5,365 bases of DNA from CAYGZM01 sp964354365 (GTDB taxonomy: Bacteria > Planctomycetota > Phycisphaerae > Sedimentisphaerales > Anaerobacaceae), in the NCBI GenBank assembly GCA_964354365.1, contig CAYGZM010000218.1:1-5365 (forward strand), given 5' to 3'. The translations under genes and the position numbers were made by a program. Below are positions 1 through 5,365 of this stretch, in pieces (position 1 is the first letter of the stretch; every line of letters begins with the position of its first letter). The notes beneath the pieces were generated by a model. It was not told the origin of the DNA. It was given only the letters and a program-made list of their open reading frames with translations, and searched no databases.

Positions 1-654
1 ATCGGGCTGCAGGATATCGGCCTGATGAAAAAAGAAATCCGCCCCCTGTGGCGCGACGTCGAGAATTTCTCTCACAGAATAGTCGGGTTCGCAATCACCG
101 TCCGGCACGTGCCGACGGACGTGAGGGTGGGGCAGAACTCGTTTGCGGACCTGGACGGCTTCAAGAAATTCAAATCTGAGCAATACAAAAGGGCGCCCGA
201 TGCCTGGCTCCAGGCGGCCAAGCCCGGGGACGTCGCCGTCATCGACGCCGCAGGGATTCCCGAATGCGGCTTCATCGGCTCGAACAACAGCCTCGGCTGG
301 GCCGAGAAGGGAGTCGTAGGAGTCGTTACCAACGCCGGCGCACGCGATACCGATGAGATCATCAAGACCAAGAAGATCGCTGTCTATTGCATGGACGGTT
401 ACAGCACCCGCGGGGTCCGCCCGGGCAGGCTTATCGCCGAATCGTATAATTTCCCCATCAACTGCGGCGGCGTCCTCGTCTTCCCCGGAGACCTGATAGT
501 GGCAGACGGTGACGGCGTAATCGTCGTCCCCCGGCAGCACGCCCTCGAAGTCGGAAGGCTCGCGCGGGAAATCAACCTCGGCGACGAAAAGTCACGCTCA
601 GAGAGGTTCAAACGACTCGGTATCCCCCTCGACGAAACGGTGAAGGTGGAGTAG
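1..654 (+). CDS. RraA-family protein (HMG/CHA aldolase / RraA-like fold), 5' end missing
   Basis: The reading frame is open to base 1, and the codons before the ATG at 25 (reading IGLQDIGLM) look like the usual segment before IRPLW in this family, so the true start lies outside the window and the ATG at 25 is probably internal. Numbering from that ATG, family hallmarks are IRPLW (5-9), KPGDVAVID (66-74), GVVGVVTNAGARD (96-108), and PGDLIVADGDGVIVVP (154-169). Relatives include 4-hydroxy-4-methyl-2-oxoglutarate aldolases, which use a divalent metal and an Arg-Asp pair, and RraA, the RNase E inhibitor. R107, D108 and E111 are present. The position 21 residues before R107, often Asp or Gly, appears to be Ser86. 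A cytoplasmic 2-oxoacid aldolase-like enzyme is plausible, but the substrate cannot be read from sequence, and inhibition of RNase E should not be assumed. The gene converges on the minus-strand operon across an 88-bp gap. Confidence 0.88.
   Translation: MGLQDIGLMKKEIRPLWRDVENFSHRIVGFAITVRHVPTDVRVGQNSFADLDGFKKFKSEQYKRAPDAWLQAAKPGDVAVIDAAGIPECGFIGSNNSLGWAEKGVVGVVTNAGARDTDEIIKTKKIAVYCMDGYSTRGVRPGRLIAESYNFPINCGGVLVFPGDLIVADGDGVIVVPRQHALEVGRLAREINLGDEKSRSERFKRLGIPLDETVKVE
568..654 (+). repeat. Direct repeat, copy 1 (3' end of the RraA-family gene)
   Basis: These 87 nt encode the last 28 residues and the stop codon of the RraA-family gene. They recur in the same orientation at 5191-5277 with no gap in the aligned part. 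I count 74 of 87 bases identical, and 24 of 28 residues identical. The flanking sequence after the two stop codons shows no evident similarity, so the repeat ends at the stop. Confidence 0.93.
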
Positions 655-742
655 CCCTTGTTTCAGCGTGATGCGGGCTTGGCGAGTGAGAATCTCTTTG
701 CCCGGTGGATTTGGGGTGGTCATCAGCAGGGACCGGTGCGGC
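655..742. other. Convergent intergenic gap
   Basis: This 88-bp stretch separates the stop codon of the RraA-family gene from the stop codon of the anti-sigma gene. A short palindrome ACCGGT lies at 732-737, but I see no GC-rich stem followed by a T-run on either strand, so no intrinsic terminator is supported. Rho-dependent termination or read-through into antisense is possible. Confidence 0.6.
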
Positions 743-3700
743 CTATTGCTTGACCATGGTTATGACCAGGGGTTTGAGGATTTGCTGCATGTTTCGCCCC
801 TCTTTGGATTTGACCGCGACGCTCTCCCGGATGGCCCTGTAGCCGGGATACTCGGCCCGAAGCGTGTATGTCCCTGCATCGACTCCAAAGGATTTTCCGT
901 CGTCTGTGTCGAAGTGCGGCTCGACGATTCGGCCTTGCCCTTCGAGCCAGACCCTCGTCCCGGGCAGCAGCAGACCATCATCGGTGACCACGAGAACGAC
1001 CAGGTATCCGTTGTAACCTTTGCCGGAATCGGCAGCGACCGCAACATCCAGGTCCTTGTGTTCACCGCCCAACAACGTGACTTCCTTAACCGTTGACGTA
1101 CGGCTCGTGGCGACAGAGGCCAGACCTATAGCATAGTCACCGGCGGGCAGATTCTCCATTCTGTAGCTGCCGTCTCCGGCTTGCCGGATTGGCATCGTTA
1201 TTGTCGCATCGCTGCTCCTTAGCATCAACTGGGGCGCCGAGTTCTTTGGATCTCGCCAGATTATTCTCCCGGCAAGCGAGGCTGAGCCCACGGGAATGGT
1301 AACATCAAGTTTCTGTGTACTCCGCCCGGGCCCGATCTCAAAAACTCTGCGAATCGTCGGATAATTATCTCGCTCGGCAATGACCTCATATTTGCCGGGT
1401 ACAAGGCCTGAGAAGATGTACGGATCCAGAGCGCCGCTGCGAGGTTCGGGTTTTCCTGCCCGTTGCCCCCAAAACACCTTCTCATTGAATTGCTGGATGG
1501 AAACATGCCATTGGTCCGGGGACTCGCAAGGGTCTTCCACGCTCAGTTCGACTGTGAGCCGGGCCAGGATTACGTCAAGGTCTCCGAGCTCCAAATCCTC
1601 ACCCGATTCGAATTCAAAACTGCCCAACGGCGACCACTTATCCCATCCGCCCATACCCGGAACCGCAAAGTATAGTGTCCATCGTCCGGTTGGTATCCCG
1701 TAGAAAGTGAATCGGCCGTCCGAATCGGTGAGCCCGAAGGCACTGAACGCCTGCTGGACCCTGGCCTCGTACTTGATCAACATGCTGGTCATGGCCAGAG
1801 GTCGGCCGTTCTCTAAAAGCCGACCTGTGGTTCGCCACTTGCCGCCGATATCGAGTCGCGTCGCTTCCGCATGCTTCGGCAAAACGGCTGTACTGACAAC
1901 CCCGATCTGTTTTTGCGGGTCGCCGCCGGAGGCGTAGCACAACTCTTGCGGATCTTCCCTGAACGCATAGCAGAGCTTATCGGGCAAGTGGTCCAGCCTG
2001 TAGAAGCCATTACTGTCGGTCACTGCAGAACCCAAACGCCCCTGATTCCGTTCCCAGTAGCTATAACTGCTGTCGTCCAGGAAATACAGGGCGGTCTCAG
2101 CCAGTGGTCTTCCCTGCCAGTCATAAACATAGCCCTCAACGGTTCCGCCTCCACTAAGCACGATCTCGACCTCGATAATGTGCCCCTCCTCGGCCTCGAT
2201 GTACTTGCAGACCGGAGCATAATCGCCGTGCACGATTTCAAACCAATTCGACTGGCTCTCTCCCGATAGACCCTCGATCACGAATTTGCCGTCGGGATCG
2301 GTGCTGGTTATGTATTTGTCCTCGGGCTTTTCATCTGTGCTGCGTTTGTACTTGAAACCTATCTTCGCTCCCAAGACCGGCTTGGAATCCTCGTTCACAA
2401 CAGTCCCCTCTATGGCGCCTGGAATTCCCAGTACTATAACAACCGCCTCATTAGCATCCGGGCATATCTCCGCGCTTGTCTTTTCAGCATATCCATCAGC
2501 GGCAACCATGACTTTCTGGCAACCTTCGGCGCTTGCCCGAATGTTGAATCGCCCGTTCGGATCGCTGATCTGCTGCCAATTCGTTGTACCCCAAAGCTTT
2601 ACGCGGAAGTCCGTAACAGGATCGCCCGTTTCCTTATCCACCACACTCCCGCTCAGCCAATACTGGCTCTTGCCGGGAATCTCGATGACCAGACCCTCAC
2701 TGGGCGCCTTTATATTCCGGTAGGTCTTTCGCTCGCCGCCATCGAGGCTAAATTCAATGGTGTAGAGATCCGGGACGAGACTCTCGAAGACAAAGTCCTT
2801 CTGACCCCTGGGCACATAGACACTGCCATAATGGCCGGCGTCGCTCATAGCGGTGAGCCACACGCCCGACCCCGACTCGCCTCCAACGTACTTCACGGTG
2901 CCCGATATACTCACCCTGTTATGCAGGGAAGGCTTAGGGATATCCAATTCAAGAAATCCATTCGCAGGAGGCAGATTCACGTCGATAGACCACATTCCGG
3001 TCGAGCCGCCGTCGTGAGGTATGCTTAGAGTTATCCTGTGCAGGCCGGGAACAATGTGCGGCAGCAGGAAGGTGCCGTCTTCGCTAATGCGAAGCTCTGA
3101 TGGAGAAGAACCGCTGTGCCACCAGGTCGGTTTGGCCTCAATTCCAAAGCCGCCGGCCGGAAGGCCGTCCGAGCAAACCGCTTTCCCGGCGATTTCTATG
3201 CCCTTCTTCATCTCGAAGACAACGGACTTGACCTGCAGCGGCTCCTCCAAAACAACCTTTTTCCCTGCCACAGCATAATCGTTATGCCAGGCGGTGATCC
3301 AGTATGCCGAGGGTCTAAGGCCCCCAATAGAAGTAATGCCCTTTTCGTCCGACCGGAATGTGTCTTTTGGGCCCCTTCCCATATCGTCGGACACATAGGC
3401 CGCGTGGAAAGTAACTCTCTTTATCGGCTGGCCCTGCTCATCGACGACACGGATATTCACTTTACCGCCGCGCTCAAGCTCGAAATGCTTGACAAACTGG
3501 GCGTCTCGTCTCAGTTGCACGGTCTCCTCGGATGCTCTCCACCCTTCAACGGTTATGTACTCTGACGCTTCGAGCCTGACTGTATAGGGACCGTCTTTGT
3601 CAATGGCCTTGAAGCTATATACGCCGTTGCTGTCGGTCGTAGTCTGGTGCTGCTCTCCATGATCGCGACAGTAGATTCGAACCCCGACATCCGGGATCGG

Positions 3701-4504
3701 CTCAGCAGTATTGGCATCGATGATGACGCCGCTAAGGACGCCTCGCGGCTCGAACTCGCCCTGGCGCTGGCTTGACTGGCCCTGCACCCGCGAGGGCTCG
3801 GATGTTGTCTCTTGGCTTTCTAACCTGGTTTGAATTTCCTGTATCGCTTGTTTGAACGGGTTTTCGCCGTCAGCGCCCCGCCACTGCTCGGCGAGGCTCG
3901 ACAATGCCTCAATCGCTCGCGAATCGCCCATTTTCGCCAGACAGCCCGCCGCTGCAATCTTGCTTTCCCACTCTCCGGTCTCAAGCATCTCGACGAGGCC
4001 GTCGATATCTGATGCCGCGAACATCTGCTCGATGGTCTTCAATTCCGATGCGAGTTTCTGCGCTAACCGGCGGTCGTTTGCAGTGCCGTCAGGGTACTGT
4101 TCGTGCTTGTCGGCAATCGTGGGAGCCTCGCCGGGCTTGGATTCATTCTTGGTGAGCAGTTTGACTGCCGCCAGCAGCGCAACTATCACGATGGCCGCAG
4201 CCGCAAATCTGATGATTGGGCTCCGCAGCACGGTTCGCCAGGCAGAACCCGTCTGCGCCGTCTTGCAGGAGACCGCGCGATTAAGGGCCTCTATCACCCG
4301 GTCCTCTCGGGCCTGCATCCCGGCATCGAGCCTGCGGCCGAACTGCTCTAGCACGCTCCGCTGCTCTTCGAGAGCCAGGGCGTACAGCGTACACTTCGGG
4401 CAGGCCGATATATGCTGCTCGATGGCAGTGTCTTGTTCGCCGCTTGAAGCCCCGAGAAGACGGTCTGCTATTTTGTCCCGCATTTTGCTGCAAGGATCAG
4501 TCAT
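743..4504 (-). CDS. Giant transmembrane anti-sigma factor: zinc finger, TM helix, HEAT-like segment, about 11 carboxypeptidase-regulatory-like modules
   Basis: This 1253-residue protein most likely binds and holds the adjacent ECF sigma factor. The N-terminus has a zinc-associated anti-sigma (ZAS) signature, H31-xxx-C35-xx-C38, with C5 a possible fourth ligand. One hydrophobic helix (about 96-117, rich in A, I, V, L) should span the inner membrane. An alpha-helical HEAT-like stretch (about 160-229) and a polar Q/S/E linker (229-252) follow. From about 253 to the end come roughly 11 beta-sandwich modules of 80-95 residues (near 253, 347, 435, 530, 614, 696, 787, 889, 981, 1074, 1163), many with the turn T-D-x-x-G-x-F/Y followed by a hydrophobic-G-Y strand (T290, S647, T735, T829, T926). 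I see no protease, sugar-hydrolase or C-terminal anchor motif, and no N-terminal signal peptide. The start codon overlaps the sigma stop (ATGACTGA) and has AAGGAG 7 nt upstream. The ligand and mode of release are unknown. Confidence 0.88.
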   Translation of the reverse strand: MTDPCSKMRDKIADRLLGASSGEQDTAIEQHISACPKCTLYALALEEQRSVLEQFGRRLDAGMQAREDRVIEALNRAVSCKTAQTGSAWRTVLRSPIIRFAAAAIVIVALLAAVKLLTKNESKPGEAPTIADKHEQYPDGTANDRRLAQKLASELKTIEQMFAASDIDGLVEMLETGEWESKIAAAGCLAKMGDSRAIEALSSLAEQWRGADGENPFKQAIQEIQTRLESQETTSEPSRVQGQSSQRQGEFEPRGVLSGVIIDANTAEPIPDVGVRIYCRDHGEQHQTTTDSNGVYSFKAIDKDGPYTVRLEASEYITVEGWRASEETVQLRRDAQFVKHFELERGGKVNIRVVDEQGQPIKRVTFHAAYVSDDMGRGPKDTFRSDEKGITSIGGLRPSAYWITAWHNDYAVAGKKVVLEEPLQVKSVVFEMKKGIEIAGKAVCSDGLPAGGFGIEAKPTWWHSGSSPSELRISEDGTFLLPHIVPGLHRITLSIPHDGGSTGMWSIDVNLPPANGFLELDIPKPSLHNRVSISGTVKYVGGESGSGVWLTAMSDAGHYGSVYVPRGQKDFVFESLVPDLYTIEFSLDGGERKTYRNIKAPSEGLVIEIPGKSQYWLSGSVVDKETGDPVTDFRVKLWGTTNWQQISDPNGRFNIRASAEGCQKVMVAADGYAEKTSAEICPDANEAVVIVLGIPGAIEGTVVNEDSKPVLGAKIGFKYKRSTDEKPEDKYITSTDPDGKFVIEGLSGESQSNWFEIVHGDYAPVCKYIEAEEGHIIEVEIVLSGGGTVEGYVYDWQGRPLAETALYFLDDSSYSYWERNQGRLGSAVTDSNGFYRLDHLPDKLCYAFREDPQELCYASGGDPQKQIGVVSTAVLPKHAEATRLDIGGKWRTTGRLLENGRPLAMTSMLIKYEARVQQAFSAFGLTDSDGRFTFYGIPTGRWTLYFAVPGMGGWDKWSPLGSFEFESGEDLELGDLDVILARLTVELSVEDPCESPDQWHVSIQQFNEKVFWGQRAGKPEPRSGALDPYIFSGLVPGKYEVIAERDNYPTIRRVFEIGPGRSTQKLDVTIPVGSASLAGRIIWRDPKNSAPQLMLRSSDATITMPIRQAGDGSYRMENLPAGDYAIGLASVATSRTSTVKEVTLLGGEHKDLDVAVAADSGKGYNGYLVVLVVTDDGLLLPGTRVWLEGQGRIVEPHFDTDDGKSFGVDAGTYTLRAEYPGYRAIRESVAVKSKEGRNMQQILKPLVITMVKQ
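1910..1975 (-). repeat. Diverged 33-nt tandem duplication inside the anti-sigma gene
   Basis: Residues 844-854 (LCYAFREDPQE) and 855-865 (LCYASGGDPQK) are back-to-back copies of an 11-residue unit. By my count 21 of 33 nucleotides match, with several synonymous differences, so the duplication is old. It lies in the seventh beta module, after the TDSNGFY turn, where it lengthens that module and adds a second Cys-Tyr pair. Confidence 0.75.
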
Positions 4505-5024
4505 TTTGGGTCTCCTTGCTCACCATCGCACTATGCAATTGACTTATTCCAGTCCTCAATCGCTGATATACGCCCGAAGCCGACATATTCAACCTGCGGG
4601 CAACCGTCTTGACGCTGGCGCCATCGAAGAAATACATCACCAGCGGCAACCTCGTTTTCTCAGGCAGTTGCTCTAAAGCCCGCTGCAGATGGTTATCCTG
4701 ACTTTCCGTTTGAGTTTGCATTTGCTGCCTGTCAACTGCGATTTGCCTGGCTTGTATCCTTTTGCGAACGTGATCGGAACAGATATTCCCGGCAATCCTT
4801 GAAATCCACGCGTCGAATCGCGAAGCATCCCGCAATCGACGTATATTCACAAAACCTTGAAGCATTGCCTCCTGTGCGGCATCTTCGGCGTCGTGAACAC
4901 TTGCGAGAATGCCCAGGCACATTATGAAAACGCGCTTGTACTGCCTCTTCACGAGAAGCGCGTAGGCGTTCTTATCTCCGGCACGAGAGGCCAGAACCAA
5001 GTTTTCATCCAAAGGTTCGCTCAA
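4497..5024 (-). CDS. ECF-type RNA polymerase sigma factor
   Basis: This 175-residue protein has the two-domain layout and length of an ECF (group 4) sigma-70 factor, which directs RNA polymerase to a small regulon. The sigma-2 domain covers about 9-90; DAEDAAQEAMLQGF (45-58) matches region 2.2, which contacts the polymerase core, and RFDAWISRIAGNICSDHVRKR (69-89) matches the -10-recognition part. A Gln-rich linker (about 91-111) leads to sigma-4 (about 112-168), with the helix-turn-helix at about 137-162 (SVKTVARRLNMSASGVYQRL) that would read the -35 element. The start is TTG at 5024: AGGAG lies 6 nt upstream and an in-frame TAG stands four codons before it. The stop overlaps the downstream anti-sigma start, so the genes form an operon and the anti-sigma is the expected partner. 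I cannot assign the ECF group. I found no convincing ECF-type autoregulatory promoter. Confidence 0.95.
   Translation of the reverse strand: MSEPLDENLVLASRAGDKNAYALLVKRQYKRVFIMCLGILASVHDAEDAAQEAMLQGFVNIRRLRDASRFDAWISRIAGNICSDHVRKRIQARQIAVDRQQMQTQTESQDNHLQRALEQLPEKTRLPLVMYFFDGASVKTVARRLNMSASGVYQRLRTGISQLHSAMVSKETQND
4512..4517 (-). promoter_or_regulatory. Shine-Dalgarno of the anti-sigma gene, inside the sigma gene
   Basis: On the minus strand AAGGAG lies 7 nt before the ATG at 4504, within the last codons of the sigma gene. It fixes the anti-sigma start. With the ATGACTGA overlap it indicates that ribosomes can initiate the anti-sigma protein both independently and by coupling to sigma translation. 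Confidence 0.8.
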
Positions 5025-5182
5025 TAGAAGCTCCTAATTGCATCACCGCTATAAAGACATGGAACCGGGCCGAATTTACAGAAAAAAACCGGCCCTTTTA
5101 CAGGTTTTTGTCTCTTCGGGCCGAAATCAGTGAAAGAACCCGCAATAAAGCCCGCGTGCAATATGCCGCAAGAAAGGCAAAT
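5025..5182 (-). promoter_or_regulatory. Leader/promoter region of the sigma operon with repeated GC palindromes
   Basis: This region must carry the operon promoter or leader, but no strong sigma-70 or ECF box pair is clear; TATAGC near 5057-5052 on the minus strand is only a weak -10 candidate. It does hold structure. CGGGCCGAA occurs twice on the plus strand (5066-5074 and 5117-5125), the second within the palindrome TTCGGGCCGAA (5115-5125). The complementary CGGCCC lies between them (5090-5095) and could pair with either copy. A second stem, AAAAACC with GGTTTTT (5109-5103 with 5090-5084 on the minus strand), ends in a run of seven T's and resembles a weak intrinsic terminator or attenuator. 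The roles of these elements are inferred. Confidence 0.4.
5031..5035 (-). promoter_or_regulatory. Shine-Dalgarno of the sigma gene, deciding a TTG start
   Basis: On the minus strand AGGAG stands 6 nt before TTG at 5024. It overlaps an in-frame TAG (5036-5034). The nearest upstream ATG (5043) is in another frame and ends after 12 codons, so TTG is the only reasonable start. Confidence 0.82.
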
Positions 5183-5277
5183 GCGCCTGGGAAATCCACG
5201 TCGGCGACGAAAAGTCACGCGCCGAGAGGTTCAAACGCCTCGGAATCCCCCTCGACGAAACGGTAAAAGTAAAATGA
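5183..5277 (+). pseudogene. Relic of a second RraA-family gene (3' end only)
   Basis: Bases 5191-5277 encode EIHVGDEKSRAERF and onward to VKVK and a TGA stop, matching the C-terminus of the RraA-family gene at 1-654 in 24 of 28 residues. The frame is open only back to a TAA at 5146 and contains no ATG, GTG or TTG, so it cannot be a complete gene. The rest of the fold, including the Arg-Asp active-site region, is absent. Just before the clear match, GCGCCTGGGAAATC aligns with GCGCGGGAAATC of copy 1 if two bases (CT) were inserted, which suggests a frameshift and decay at the left edge. It is antisense to the upstream part of the sigma operon leader. Alternatively, the body of the gene was removed by a rearrangement that placed the sigma operon here. 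Confidence 0.85.
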
Positions 5278-5365
5278 CATCTTTATTAGGCACTCTAACA
5301 AAGCCCAATTCGTCATCTCTGAAAGCGTGCTGGTTGTCAAGCGTGTTTTGCATTTATTTCATATC
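5278..5365. other. Window-edge sequence with no recognisable feature
   Basis: This AT-richer stretch follows the relic's stop codon. I see no open frame of note and no RNA gene. TTGTCA at 5334-5339 resembles a -35 box, but no good -10 follows at 16-18 nt, so a promoter is not called. Confidence 0.5.

Noticed and set aside
668..1096. A 142-codon plus-strand frame just after the RraA-family gene
   Set aside because: It lies almost entirely antisense to the C-terminal modules of the anti-sigma gene and shows no family motif, so it is a shadow.
3852..4676. A 274-codon open frame on the plus strand across the sigma/anti-sigma junction
   Set aside because: It is antisense to two well-supported genes, its Ser/Arg/Ala-rich translation has no recognisable domain, and it has no clear Shine-Dalgarno. 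It is a by-product of codon bias on the other strand.
5005..5043. ATG at 5043 on the minus strand as an alternative sigma start
   Set aside because: It is in a different frame from the sigma factor and stops after 12 codons.
5067..5100. Plus-strand intrinsic terminator (GGGCCG/CGGCCC stem followed by TTTT)
   Set aside because: The loop is 17 nt, the T-run is short, and no plus-strand gene reads into it from the left.
5021..5218. A 65-codon minus-strand frame whose TGA stop overlaps the sigma TTG start (TTGA), as a possible coupled leader peptide
   Set aside because: Its start (GTG) and first codons are simply the antisense of the RraA relic, it has no good ribosome site, and its translation has no leader-like or regulatory character. 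The overlap may be chance.
568..5277. The 87-nt repeats as recent attachment sites or target-site duplications of a mobile element
   Set aside because: The two copies differ at 13 positions, with the changes spread across codons and mostly silent. No integrase, transposase or terminal inverted repeats are seen. A recent insertion would leave near-identical copies.
5334..5365. Plus-strand promoter starting from TTGTCA
   Set aside because: No acceptable -10 hexamer follows at normal spacing before the window ends.
1..5365. CRISPR arrays, tRNA or rRNA genes, and insertion sequences
   Set aside because: I saw no regularly spaced repeats, no cloverleaf or rRNA-like segment, and no transposase-like frame on either strand.

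Overview
The window looks like bacterial chromosomal DNA of moderate to high GC. The best guess at source is Planctomycetota, perhaps a Phycisphaerae-type lineage. That guess rests on an ECF sigma factor paired with a zinc-finger anti-sigma factor carrying a very large extracytoplasmic part built of carboxypeptidase-regulatory-like beta modules, which is a style common in that phylum. It is an inference from architecture, not a database result.

Layout, left to right. Positions 1-654 (+) hold the 3' part of an RraA-family gene (class II aldolase / RraA fold); the frame is open to the window edge, so the 5' end is missing. After an 88-bp convergent gap comes a two-gene operon on the minus strand. 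The ECF sigma factor (5024-4497) is followed, with an 8-nt overlap, by a 1253-residue membrane-spanning anti-sigma factor (4504-743). The sigma gene starts at TTG, and both genes have clear Shine-Dalgarno sequences. To the right of the operon is a leader region with palindromic and repeated GC motifs (about 5065-5126). Next is a relic of a second RraA-family gene (about 5183-5277, +) with no usable start codon. The last 88 bp show nothing recognisable.

How it fits together. The anti-sigma protein probably holds the sigma factor at the inner face of the membrane through its N-terminal HxxxCxxC zinc finger. A single transmembrane helix would link this to about 11 beta-sandwich modules outside the cytoplasm, which could sense a surface or envelope cue. 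Overlapping reading frames suggest coupled production of the two partners. The RraA-like gene is on the other strand and probably belongs to a separate, leftward metabolic neighbourhood.

The most striking structural observation is that the whole sigma/anti-sigma operon sits between an RraA-like gene and an 87-nt copy of that gene's own 3' end, in the same orientation and about 85% identical. Most coding changes are synonymous or conservative. This points to insertion or rearrangement within an old tandem pair of RraA paralogues, not to a recent duplication.
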